Assembly (NCBI RefSeq): GCF_020215645.1
Contig: NZ_CP084058.1
Span: 5,766,001 to 5,830,000 of the forward strand
DNA: 64,000 nucleotides
Direction: 5' to 3'
Source: Nonomuraea gerenzanensis
GTDB lineage: Bacteria; Actinomycetota; Actinomycetes; Streptosporangiales; Streptosporangiaceae
A program made the position numbers and the translations under genes. This document shows positions 44,701-50,714 of the stretch, one piece after another. Below the pieces are notes generated by a model. That model was given only the letters and a program-made list of their open reading frames with translations, made no database searches and was not told the origin of the DNA. Positions within the stretch are counted from its first letter, which is position 1, and each line of letters begins with the position of its first letter.

Positions 44701-46508
44701 AGCTGCATTCGGGCCTCGTGGACGACCCGCACGTGCTGCGGATCGGGCCGCGGGTGGAGCCGCACGTGGTGTCGTCGGTGCTGGTGCACGAGATCTCGCA
44801 CATCGCCCAGGAACGGGCCGCGCAGATGGCCGGGATGGGACAGGGGCTGGTCAGAGAATCGCTGTCGCCGGTCCGCGAGGGGACCGACCACTGCCTGACG
44901 CCGCGGCTGGACGAGCACGCCCACCTGTCGCGGAAGTGGCGCGGCACCGCCGACCCGCAGGCCCGTGAGCGGATCGCGGCGGCCATCGACGCGCTCGCCG
45001 CCGACATCGAACGCCGCGGCCACACCCCGCCCCTCCCACCGTGGCATTCCGGCCCACCGGTGGCACGACCGATGGGGGCGCCACCGGGCACTGCCGCCGG
45101 GGGCAGGGCGGCCGGCGTTCCTGACACCGTCGGCCTGCCGGACCCGGCGACGGTGGCAGAGCTGCGTGGGCTCATCGACGCCCTGGCCGCCGCGAAGCCT
45201 TCCGGGTTCTCCCTCGCCGACGCGCTCAACGGCGGCGGGGTGGCGCCGGGCTCGTTGTCCGAGGCGCTCAACGGCGGTGGGGTGGCGCCGGGCTCGTTGT
45301 CCGAGGCGCTCAACGGGCGGCCGGCGGGGCCGGGCTCGCTCACTGACGCCCTCAACGGCGGCAAGGCCGCGCCGCACTCGGTCGCGGAAGCGCTCGGCGA
45401 TGGGCGCGCCGGGACCTCCGACCTCATGGCCGCCATCCGGGCCGAGGCGGAGCGCGCGGGCCTGGCACCGGGGCAGCCGGGTGCGGCGGCGAGGACCGTG
45501 GCGCTGGCCAGGGCAGGCGAGCTGGCCCCCGAGCACGTCGCCGCCCTGCGCGGCAGCCCGACGCTGCCCGAGGTGGCCGCCGCCGACGCCGTCAGCAGGG
45601 CCGTCGCGCTCATGGGCGCCCGCGCCCGAACGTACGGTCCGGGCCTGCTCGACATCGAGATCCCCGGCCGCCCGCCCATCCCGGTCGAGATCCGCCCAGC
45701 GAACCAACCGGCCCACCACAACGACGCTCGCCAGAACGACGCCCGCCAGAACGACGCCCGCCACAACGGGACTCACCAGAACGGGGCGCGGCTGACGTAC
45801 CAGCAGACCGGAGTACAGCAGACGTACCCACAGGACGCGGGCGTGCTCACCTACCAGGTGGACGAAACCCGCACGATCGGCGCGAACGAGCGGGCCGCCG
45901 CCGCGACCGCCGCGGCCGCCCTGGCAGCGGCGCTCGGCCTGCCGCCCGCGGAGCACGGCGCCGTCGCCGGCCTGTACGAGGCCTTCCGGCAGGTCCGCAC
46001 CGCCACCCCCGCGCAACTCCCGGCCCGCCTGGGCGTCCTGCACGACGTGGCGGCCACCGTCCCCCTGCACCTCGTCCCCGCCCCACTGGCCGCCGACCTC
46101 GCCAGGATGCTGGCCGACCCGAGGCCGGGACGCCAGCGCGAGTACTGGAACCGCGCCCGCGCATTCGCCGAGGGCACCGGCTGGCACCCCGAGGAGAAGT
46201 GCCGGTGCCCCGAGAACTCGCCATGCCTGTGCGGCCGGCGCACCGAACCCGGCACCGGCCGCGCCCGCATGACACCCGTCACCGACGGCCCCCACTCGCC
46301 GGAGACGACCACCAACGGCTCCCACTCGCCGGAGACGACCACCAACGGCTCCCATCCGCCAGAGGCGGTCACCACCGGCCTCCGCACGTCAGACGCGGCC
46401 ATCGTCCGCCCCAGAACAGCAGCGGACAACGACCGCCGCCGGACAGCGACGGACACCGACGGTCCTCGAACGGCAGCGGACACCGACCACCCCGCGATGC
46501 GGGCATGA
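35757..46508 (+). CDS. Giant 3,583-residue ESX-linked toxin-like protein
   Basis: This is one uninterrupted frame of 10,752 bases. I chose ATG 35757 because it follows the WXG gene by 5 bases; the longer open frame from 35355 overlaps that gene. N-terminal residues 1-120 resemble WXG/LXG-type delivery regions, with a hydrophobic membrane stretch at about 146-175 (FWVTVVAIAIAIIVAFF). Residues 370-760 are a low-complexity Asp/Thr then Pro/Gln/Ala-rich linker. A 90-residue domain occurs twice: at about 870-980 it has HEITD at residue 888, and at about 2995-3110 a true HEISH (HExxH, residue 3011). Each copy has one Cys in ADECVPARLNE or TDHCLTPRLDE. Between them lie several Ser/Gly-rich beta repeats ending in strands. 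A 5 x 14-residue repeat is at 3152-3221, a CRCPENSPCLC cluster lies near the end, and a 10-residue repeat follows. No known toxin domain is recognised. Confidence 0.85.
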   Translation: MANTGDIGARTNGVASAQHEVVGIDSDVRPVWETEAFPDWVVYWFIPMLGGGQKWPGASESGLSLLARAYAMLSDGSIASAEPAGKAVRTVAGGWAAPATADFVSRARKVYGAEAGIAGASRNARAYAQRANHFAVETQYSKLSVNIAFWVTVVAIAIAIIVAFFSAGASAALVGPYAAAARSAISRILVRLAAQAGREIGATQLARVTALSGATGRGLILRLLASPFGKELIEEIGEEFIIDFWAQRQQIEMGTRKHLDWRQLAATSVGAGGGAAAGTVVAGPMSRITRAVPGFTGRALTTGLTNVIASPVGSFMGNALVYGRLENPFTADSMMGAFLGGVGRTGSISPFNPDVVTALAHPLTTLAAAYDAAAQSDAARAGAGGSPAAPAMPGGGPADPDGNHPVAPAVRTPDPDTVSATRSTTAPAGAGAPGAAARPGGPALPDADLSTRRPASSSAEPVVTPARDEAADEVADEQPDTAPDRQRDTTPRADADTQRDTAPRAATNAEPAAGTDADTSTDTGTDTSTDTSTDTSTDTDAAPAQGEAVAEPASATPSDAQPDAQPAPQPQADTAPEAQAGTAPQPGADATPEARTDTAPQPDVAPEAQPDSAPEAEADITPQRGAATAPAPQADTAPPNPGATSDGDSSTTAQTSQIATAPPAQPGDQSQPVTTTTPAPLRARAALLEALATTFPNAVLGPTGEVIIPRQDGHRILSTDTMNRIRKTLDTRATQVTSQPELTVDAAAMLLLAASDDSLSSTAPASEPPAAHTSKPGTVTSPPIANTRYVTDGGRPADLSTDEIKQGTADLTDHFQHASEEVQELSWSGDVLKVRTANNTYYFRPVVGDQDQRMMAVTTFKAGTDTEPHEVSFAPRIADDQLPRVWLHEITDTLQHLAAGRAGRRQGVVRRMLPGGATHQAADECVPARLNELAYLTDKWRQATTMPDKRLLAVDIDGLLHDLRARGATPPPPPWAAGPQSERTSLDLARLGLDPRPEDVQELARRFAVAEQTLRQLAAGKRDSAKQAGKEARKAQKEARKAGREHDSGAQARVDVAEADARRHRDKQAMHIRIAGEYEAALHQAIRARKSYEGYARLLAVLQNAPAPTQPGEANVATIAAATAAEARQAHDRYLSNLREALPSEFSLPEAMPTGRLAHLDVLTDRVNEILKRNRVPKQYTPDELENNIRADFHKVVSGDGLVLSVGWGRHAAELRLGLTLADLVEVVDPGVKASQVTVGLFYQTGQTYTATHSGGSGTSVDLSSAALTPLLQPGTSARALADMFTVGGGVSLGRSWSASGGSSMFEQGGSVADNRSESLLYDATATWTVELRTGKNGEWRDTTTVDSGSPGDSATQRIWVWHSYADRTSRDPETIDPAKRRPNPPNQEVISMTGLEDALDAIAGELGGAYTRIGTNARRDLRKFVTQEVQARFRRTLGTGLQVTLAVKGEPDIRITATSEIVTDRTRMVGAATAEALEEEVLTETATSPSKVEYGGSVEGRLTGGFNHAALEGMDVLGPVGDYHPDSVKPEAKGTRPVAQSSSSTANEASVHPQVDKRAELSQAYHKVAQVTFTVERPGKKPLKLGPFTTDLLVRQQVRDAFHAGDPVPGSALVFENGKPKFDADGNVVLRDSPPRKEIKGRKKELPQWLGDGTRQMRGAGPTDVREVTGLNDLHEDVLERLAKLGLVAKVENGVHQYDDNLLVRAAQMLNEEEVLAHLQESAIRSGFDQMAQSGVLIPLQLHGFNATPDLYALQIVIRQNFSGRGTPKGLVNKVRTHLDIASDTSGRGVNRSKTFGGGFSAAKNDGPEQGHDGVSHKMGPNVGGDRSYSAGTSTSSMVNKVGMEEDGKDKKTAGLETDAVIEVNLVHNGKIEPVVDPRPIKPLLMVPGDMLPRDGGPWFAGPMGKPTKKLMDLATLEHFDAGPALGDVRRIWRMLPRGLRGKVAPLVQLWPLLSRHHLASHLFEGPITHDLVLDPNGVAPTRTSLEVRGELGQASFVDVVDSVTGRIMLALRSAGISWGGSNNVVLGLMNSIADADDGGTTSDSGSLTLPSRSRVRSLATALVAIWGTEFLGISIARKYRFHVPVDVIVKLRTSHDTPLGLQVGGGMGNRLRSHGNGLFTVPEHDALRLYADGELPLPQPVVADAVERFLNGTMKLHRTLAVPLIMQYVKTRAEALARGDDIGLGTRHTPQVLIDALKQVADLGPTVTAAAEAAPATASRLSRVLSAARAVNDRLRNVVVAPQYEHGMGMSMPQSFTVTDTQGNEVDVMEEVLNAVDAAVPGARQGTPNLRRQVRGDLNGTRPQVHLDEMWSRRGFEREYDVHTGLDSSKAKVVTVRVRMEHAPGADPRQAVLVDHSDEDGVIIQRYRAKEASHTESYSGSYSAGLEYSESDSDGDNKAGVSTKRSRSYSSSNNENRMRLQRLARFKGLTTVEQDMRLVIEIETRPARVRPVPFERRVPGAAAKVRSAMGRMRRRRPVITREYGVKLRRGLPGDMVRRADRDPGAVPAVIDPRQVELEPGHFPEVLTEDGNRPTLFDAINSQLSKMIGYAAVKERSGALSAWLSHSGLITSLERVAGRDGDVLPHTAEPKFRNQGVDVTVKARMSDLTVVAGPYDGEKGEVDRRADAQNVTFSRGHILPAGLSGGTSFKALGLSVGRWAGAQASQSASAHQGARRERSMFETGKLYTVRVRVDYDLTFERVKRHRRGDVVPRSEVVHRPGATGGTAMIALFGEELNELHARMEAGVRVAAPLDGLPRFRFHPDSGRKGLIQVLQDARVAARERGEVARVHVREEDGLHRYLAAPDGTVHSVTPDGGFAEAFATLPPHLLEAADSNGLKLREIFMNSTVPGTFTQQVAAELELRNARPADPEPVWAMSDSASADPPHAGGNTLQAPGTPSVTSPELPGSPLAASARPSDVPDLTIAEIRAQDVIPADFGGALANLRWTAEDTFVIQLPGTVDQHVRVLAEDPGEGLDGRTELHSGLVDDPHVLRIGPRVEPHVVSSVLVHEISHIAQERAAQMAGMGQGLVRESLSPVREGTDHCLTPRLDEHAHLSRKWRGTADPQARERIAAAIDALAADIERRGHTPPLPPWHSGPPVARPMGAPPGTAAGGRAAGVPDTVGLPDPATVAELRGLIDALAAAKPSGFSLADALNGGGVAPGSLSEALNGGGVAPGSLSEALNGRPAGPGSLTDALNGGKAAPHSVAEALGDGRAGTSDLMAAIRAEAERAGLAPGQPGAAARTVALARAGELAPEHVAALRGSPTLPEVAAADAVSRAVALMGARARTYGPGLLDIEIPGRPPIPVEIRPANQPAHHNDARQNDARQNDARHNGTHQNGARLTYQQTGVQQTYPQDAGVLTYQVDETRTIGANERAAAATAAAALAAALGLPPAEHGAVAGLYEAFRQVRTATPAQLPARLGVLHDVAATVPLHLVPAPLAADLARMLADPRPGRQREYWNRARAFAEGTGWHPEEKCRCPENSPCLCGRRTEPGTGRARMTPVTDGPHSPETTTNGSHSPETTTNGSHPPEAVTTGLRTSDAAIVRPRTAADNDRRRTATDTDGPRTAADTDHPAMRA
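37308..37367 (+). repeat. 12-bp in-frame repeat, 5 units (Asp-Thr-Ser-Thr)
   Basis: Five units of GACACGAGCACG, one of them with a GGC for AGC, begin at 37308, 37320, 37332, 37344 and 37356. They encode residues 518-537 of the giant protein in its linker region. Confidence 0.9.
45210..45419 (+). repeat. 42-bp in-frame repeat, 5 units (14 residues)
   Basis: Units of 14 residues begin at 45210, 45252, 45294, 45336 and 45378. The first is SLADALNGGGVAPG, the second SLSEALNGGGVAPG, and the last three have diverged. Units 1 and 2 are nearly identical in DNA, so the expansion is recent. Confidence 0.9.
46293..46382 (+). repeat. 30-bp in-frame repeat, 3 units near the C-terminus
   Basis: Units at 46293-46322, 46323-46352 and 46353-46382 encode HSPETTTNGS twice, then a diverged copy. 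The first two are identical in DNA. Confidence 0.88.
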
Positions 46509-46535
46509 TAGGAACCTTCGAGGGAGAGGACGGTT

Positions 46536-47060
46536 ATGACCTTCGCGGTAGCACGGACGAGGGATGAGGCACATCTCTACCTCGACCTGCACCCGTGCGC
46601 GTGCGGCTCGGTGGACACGACCTGGGACAGCGGCCTGGTCAGCGCCGAGGGCGGCCTCGCCAGCCGCTACGCCGGCACCTGCGAGAGCTGCGGCAGGCAG
46701 CGCGAATACCTGTTCGGCGTCCCGGAACGGCCGATCATGCCCGCGGGCTACCCGACGTTCGGGGGCGCGGAGCCGTCGCAGCTGCTCGACGCGGGGGAGT
46801 GGTTGTGGGTGGCCGACCTGACGGCAGGCAACGTCCCGGTGGACGACGGCGCCGAGGCGCACCGCACGTTGTCGGTGGCGACGGCGGCCGTCGAGGAAGT
46901 CGTGAAGTTCATCCCGCCGGGCGCCGACGAGGTCCCCGACGACGGCTTCTGGTCGCAGCGGGGCCGCGAGCTGCGCGCGGCCGAGCCCGGCCGCTTCCAG
47001 CTGGAACGTCTGCTCATCGTCCGCGACACCTACCGTGACCTGGCGGCCCGGCATGCCTGA
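46536..47060 (+). CDS. Putative immunity protein, zinc-ribbon form (paralogue A)
   Basis: A 174-residue protein beginning MTFAVARTRDEAHLYLDLHPCACGS. CAC and CESC form a possible zinc ribbon in the first 60 residues. The rest, with LLDAGEWLWVADL and AVEEVVKFIPPGADEVPDDGFW, matches the neighbour at 47133 in layout. Position directly after the giant protein (28-base gap), small size and tandem duplication are the hallmarks of immunity genes. No named immunity family is recognised. Confidence 0.78.
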   Translation: MTFAVARTRDEAHLYLDLHPCACGSVDTTWDSGLVSAEGGLASRYAGTCESCGRQREYLFGVPERPIMPAGYPTFGGAEPSQLLDAGEWLWVADLTAGNVPVDDGAEAHRTLSVATAAVEEVVKFIPPGADEVPDDGFWSQRGRELRAAEPGRFQLERLLIVRDTYRDLAARHA

Positions 47061-47148
47061 CCCCGGCACCCACCGCGACCCGGAGGGTCGGCATGCCTGA
47101 CCTTGGCACCGACCACGACCCGAGGGCCCGGCATGCCTGAGCCCGGCC
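47049..47148 (+). repeat. 40-bp tandem repeat joining the two paralogues
   Basis: Two full units (47049-47088 and 47089-47128) and the start of a third (47129-47148) each begin CGGCATGCCTGA. The first unit contains the stop codon of paralogue A, and the third contains the ATG of paralogue B (47133). The array therefore spans the junction and repeats a stop-start cassette. Confidence 0.88.
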
Positions 47149-47684
47149 AGGCACGCTCCCTGGTCGAGGCGCACGTCTACCTCGACCTGGCCGTCTCCGG
47201 CGGATCGGCACAGGCGTCGGTGACCGAGACGCCGGACGGCTGGCTGGTGCGGGCCGGCGGCCTGGAGGTGCCTGTCCCGTACGAGGCGGAGCAGGCAGCC
47301 AGAAGGACGGGCACGACGTTCGGCACGGGCGTGTCCGAGCTGCTCGACCCCGGCCAATGGACGCTGATCGGCGCCACGTACGCGAGCAGGGCCCTGGAGG
47401 GCGCCCTGTTCTTCACCGCCGACCCGTCACCGGACCCCGGCCGGTTCCAGGCAGTGGTCGCCGACTGGAGTTACGCCGCCGACGCACTGGCCGAGGCACT
47501 GAAGTTCCTCCCGGACGGGGCCGAGGCACTGCCGCCGGAGACGTTCTGGACGGAGCTGGGCAGATCAGCCCGCGACGCCGAGCCCGAACGCTTCACCAGG
47601 GCGAAGCTGGAGAGCGACCTCGCCTTCTACCGCCAGAGCCTGGCCGACTTTCAGCGCCTGCACGCCGGCGACACCGCCTCTTGA
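47133..47684 (+). CDS. Putative immunity protein, cysteine-free form (paralogue B)
   Basis: A 183-residue protein whose body follows paralogue A: AHVYLDLAVSGG, LLDPGQWTLIGATY, ADALAEALKFLPDGAEALPPETFW and LGRSARDAEPERFTRAKLESDLAFYRQSLADFQRLHA. The zinc-ribbon cysteines are lost. ATG 47133 lies in the third unit of the 40-bp repeat; an upstream in-frame start at 47103 would only add repeat-encoded residues. Duplication and divergence suggest immunity to related toxin variants. Confidence 0.78.
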   Translation: MPEPGQARSLVEAHVYLDLAVSGGSAQASVTETPDGWLVRAGGLEVPVPYEAEQAARRTGTTFGTGVSELLDPGQWTLIGATYASRALEGALFFTADPSPDPGRFQAVVADWSYAADALAEALKFLPDGAEALPPETFWTELGRSARDAEPERFTRAKLESDLAFYRQSLADFQRLHAGDTAS

Positions 47685-47883
47685 CGCCCCCACGCGAGCG
47701 CGAGGTGCTCCAGTGGACAGCCCGACCCGCCCAACACCGAGACCACCGGCGAGCTGTTGATCGGCGAGGCCACCGTCAAGACCCAGGTCCCTCGTGCTGA
47801 TGCAGCCCCGACTCCGCGACCGAACCCAGGCCGTCGCCACCACCTACCAGTCAAGTCCGGTCGGGTGCGGCGTCGACGCCTGA
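47681..47883 (+). pseudogene. LuxR/NarL-type response-regulator HTH remnant
   Basis: Pieces in shifting frames reproduce the C-terminal output domain of a NarL-family response regulator. LTPPREREVL is at 47681. TTGELLIGEATVKTQV lies near 47740-47790; intact members have AxELxxSEATVKTHV. LRDRTQAVATTYQS leads to a TGA at 47881-47883. At least two frameshifts break it, and no receiver domain is present. It begins inside the stop region of paralogue B. Confidence 0.65.
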
Positions 47884-47910
47884 GCCCAGGCCAAGCGTGT
47901 GGGAAGGCGG

Positions 47911-48480
47911 TCAGAAGCGGCGGCACTGGCCTTCCTTGTCGCCCCGCACGGCGTTCTTGCCACCGGTCACCTTGGAGCGGTTGCCCTCGCACTCGAGGTT
48001 GCCGTCAACGCTGTTGCGGCGCACCTGCAGGCCCTTGCGGTTGTCCTTGAGCTGGATGTTGCCGTCCACCCGGTTGCCGTCGACCCGGACGTAACGGTCG
48101 TTGTCCTCAAGCTGGATGTCGCCGTCGACGCGGGAGGAGGTCACGGTGACGGTGCCGCTGTCCTCCACCTGGATGTTGCCGCCCACCTTCGAGCCGGCGG
48201 TCACGGAGACCGCGCGGGCCCCCTTGGCCTGGATGTCGCCGTCAACCCGGACACCCCGCGCCACCAGGGTGCCCCCGCCGCCGACCTTGACGTTGCCGTC
48301 CACGCGGGTGCCAAGGAGGGTGCAGGTGGCGCCCTTGGGGACATGTACGTCGTCGACACTCGCGGCCCGGATCGTGCCCTTGCAGGCGCGCGAGTCGGCG
48401 GCGGCGGGGGTGGCCATGGCCAGGCCGCCGAGCACGGTGCCGAGGAGGGCGCCGGTAACGGCCAGCTTGATCGCCTTCAT
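47911..48480 (-). CDS. Secreted repeat protein (DG-N/D-IQ beta-helix-like)
   Basis: A 189-residue protein with a Sec signal (MKAIKLAVTGALLGTVLGGLAMATPAAA, cleaved near residue 28). The mature part has seven to eight repeats of about 20 residues with a VDG(N/D)(I/V)(Q/K) core, which would form a small beta-helix like polymer-forming or adhesive surface proteins. Mature-part cysteines (ACKGT, ATCTL, LECEG, QCRRF) could make disulfides. ATG 48480 has AAAGG about 8 bases upstream. The role is unknown. Confidence 0.85.
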   Translation of the reverse strand: MKAIKLAVTGALLGTVLGGLAMATPAAADSRACKGTIRAASVDDVHVPKGATCTLLGTRVDGNVKVGGGGTLVARGVRVDGDIQAKGARAVSVTAGSKVGGNIQVEDSGTVTVTSSRVDGDIQLEDNDRYVRVDGNRVDGNIQLKDNRKGLQVRRNSVDGNLECEGNRSKVTGGKNAVRGDKEGQCRRF

Positions 48481-48768
48481 GTCATGCCTTTCGTCAGCCA
48501 CTCAGTCAGTCGGCCGGGGCGGGTCGTCCGCCCGGTATGAGGAAGCCTCTCGGCCGGTCGTGGCTGCCACGTGAGATGGACATTAGGGACTTCTCATCTA
48601 GTTCCGTACGCGCCCCTCAGCCGATGGAACGGCCATGGCACGGCCCCCGCCACCCCCGGAACCGGATGTCACGCCTGAGGGTCAGGCGCCGTTCCTGCCG
48701 ACCCGGGAGCGATGCATCGGCCGGCGGCGCCCGACCGGACAACCACACCCACACACCAGGGGGATCTC

Positions 48769-49251
48769 ATGAGACGCAGCATCAGGTGGTCGCGCGGCGC
48801 GGCGGCGGTCGGCACCGTGGCGCTGGTCGCGGCCGCGGTCACGTCCGTCCAGCCCGCCGGAGCCGTGCCCGCGGCGCAGGCGGGCTGCCAGGCCGCGTCG
48901 TTCGGCGCCACGCCGGCGCTGGGCTGGCTGGCGCTCACCGCACCCCGCACGGTCACGGTCACCTCCTCGCAGTTCATCAAGGCCGAGGTCACCGCGGACG
49001 TCGGGGTCGACGCGGGGGCCGAGCTGCGGCTCGGCTGGGCGATCAACGGCTCGGCGCCGTTCGAGGGCACGTTCGGCCCGGCCAACTTCGCCAACCACCA
49101 GGAGTTCTTCGAGACCCGGTCGACGTTCGCGCTGATCAGCGTCGGCGCGGGCACCACCACCGTCCAGCCCTTCGTCCGGCTCATCGGCGCCTCCGCCAAG
49201 CGCGCCACCGTGCTCCACCGCTGCTCCTCGGCGGAGGGGAACACGAGCTGA
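48769..49251 (+). CDS. Secreted protein of unknown function
   Basis: A 160-residue protein with a signal peptide (MRRSIRWSRGAAAVGTVALVAAAVTSVQPAGA, cleaved near residue 34). The beta-rich mature domain of about 120 residues ends HRCSSAEGNTS and has two cysteines (AGCQAA and HRCSS) that may pair. GGGGGATCTC precedes ATG 48769. No family is recognised. Confidence 0.8.
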   Translation: MRRSIRWSRGAAAVGTVALVAAAVTSVQPAGAVPAAQAGCQAASFGATPALGWLALTAPRTVTVTSSQFIKAEVTADVGVDAGAELRLGWAINGSAPFEGTFGPANFANHQEFFETRSTFALISVGAGTTTVQPFVRLIGASAKRATVLHRCSSAEGNTS

Positions 49252-49428
49252 CCCGGAGGATCTGCTGAGGGCCGGGGTGGGATCGCGTCTTTCCGGCGGT
49301 CCGCTCCGGCCGGAGGCAGTGGTACGCGAGTGCGGATGTGCGGGTCAGGCGACATTACCCCGAAGGAGAATTACGCCGGATCCGGCCCCCACGTACCCTC
49401 AGTTGAGCCTACCGAAGGACGGAGCGCC

Positions 49429-49614
49429 ATGCCCAAGCCGATTGGTGGTATAGAGTCGCCCATCCTGGAGCTCGCCGACATGACCGTGGATCGACTCCGG
49501 TCAGTGGACGACGCCCACCTGGTGGCGGCGGTCCGGCACCTCCTGACCTCGTGCGGCGATGGCCCGCTCCAGTTGTGGCAGTCGGACGGCCGCGACGACA
49601 CCGCCACTGAATGA
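49429..49614 (+). CDS. 61-residue FxSxx-like precursor peptide
   Basis: A small acidic protein, MPKPIGGIESPILELADMTV then DRLRSVDDAHLVAAVRHLL, ending LQLWQSDGRDDTATE. The middle (LxxLADMTVDRLRSxDDxxLxxAxRxLL) matches the leader of FxSxx-COOH peptides as I know them, and WQS lies where those have FxS, but the exact C-terminal F-x-S-x-x is absent. AAGGACGGAG precedes ATG 49429. Its stop overlaps the ATG of the HExxH enzyme (ATGA), so the pair is a probable ribosomally synthesised, post-translationally modified peptide unit. Confidence 0.65.
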   Translation: MPKPIGGIESPILELADMTVDRLRSVDDAHLVAAVRHLLTSCGDGPLQLWQSDGRDDTATE

Positions 49615-50708
49615 CGGGCTTCACCCTCGCCGACCTCGAAGCCCTCAGCGACCCGGGACATGAGACGACCCTGCTGGACACGCTGGTCACCGTGGAGGTC
49701 GGCAAGCACAGACTTCTTCTGGAACTCGCCCGCAGGAAGACGGGCCAGCTCCGTCCGGGCAGGACGGCCACGTCGGCGGACATGGTGCTGGCGAGGCTGG
49801 CACACCTGGAGCACACGGCCCCCGACGCCGCGCGCCGCCTGCTCTCCTCCCCTCGGACGGGCGCCTGGGCCTACCACACCGTCCAGGCGCTGAACCGCGG
49901 CGCCGAGCCGGAGTGGAGCTATCTCGCCGAGCTGGTCGCCGGTCCGTCCCGGCCGTCGCCGCGCCTGTGCTGCCGGGCCGACGATCTGGTCCTCGACGTC
50001 CCGCTGCGGCACGATGACCCCTACCTCGCCCGTTGCGGGCTGCGCGGGGCCGAACCGGCCGCGGCGGACGTGCTCGCCTGGTCCAGGATCGGCGGTGCGG
50101 CGTGGCACCTCCTCGTACGCCATCACTGGCCCACGGCGCTCGGGATCGCCCGGATGATCAGGACGATCGTGCCGCTGCCCGCGGCCCCGGAAGGCCGGCC
50201 CGCCGGAGCGACCTCAGGCCGTGCCTTCGGGGCGATCGCCCTGGCTCCCGCCGAGCGGCCCGCCTTGTTCGCCGAGGCGCTCGTGCACGAGTACCAGCAC
50301 GTGGTCCTGGGCGCTGTGATGGATGCCGTGCCGCTGACGAGGCCCTCGGAAGGCAGGCGGTTCTACGTGCCGTGGCGGGAGGACGCCAGGCCCGTCGACG
50401 CCCTGATCCAGGGCGCCTTCGCCTTCCACGGCGTCACGGCCTACTGGCGGACGCAGCGCCACCACGCCGAGGGCGGCGAACGGTGGCAGGGCGACCTGCT
50501 GTTCGCACGCTGGCGGCGCTCCACCCTCGGCGTGCTCGACACCGCGCTGCGGTCCGGGCTGCTGACGAGCGCCGGCACCGCGCTGGCCGAGGGCATGCGC
50601 GGCCGGCTGGCGCTGTGGTGCAAGGAGCCGGTCGGCCCGGACGCGGAAGCGGAGGCCGCCCGGCTGGCCGAGGAACACCGGCGCGGCTGGCAGGAGCGCA
50701 ACGCCTAG
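49611..50708 (+). CDS. HExxH-type putative peptide-modifying hydroxylase
   Basis: A 365-residue protein with His226-Glu-Tyr-Gln-His230 (ALVHEYQHVVLGAV) in the middle. It is the layout of the HExxH proteins linked to FxSxx-COOH peptides. These are now described as 2-oxoglutarate/iron-dependent peptide beta-hydroxylases rather than proteases. The N-terminal half (DRxRHLLLELARRKTGQLRP) likely recognises the leader. It is coupled to the precursor gene by ATGA. No radical SAM FxsB partner is nearby, so modification may be hydroxylation only. Confidence 0.8.
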   Translation: MTGFTLADLEALSDPGHETTLLDTLVTVEVGKHRLLLELARRKTGQLRPGRTATSADMVLARLAHLEHTAPDAARRLLSSPRTGAWAYHTVQALNRGAEPEWSYLAELVAGPSRPSPRLCCRADDLVLDVPLRHDDPYLARCGLRGAEPAAADVLAWSRIGGAAWHLLVRHHWPTALGIARMIRTIVPLPAAPEGRPAGATSGRAFGAIALAPAERPALFAEALVHEYQHVVLGAVMDAVPLTRPSEGRRFYVPWREDARPVDALIQGAFAFHGVTAYWRTQRHHAEGGERWQGDLLFARWRRSTLGVLDTALRSGLLTSAGTALAEGMRGRLALWCKEPVGPDAEAEAARLAEEHRRGWQERNA

Positions 50709-50714
50709 AGCGCT

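Noticed and set aside
49611..50708. The HExxH gene as a simple zinc protease
   Set aside because: Coupling to a small FxSxx-like peptide fits the peptide-hydroxylase family better, though only an assay can settle it.
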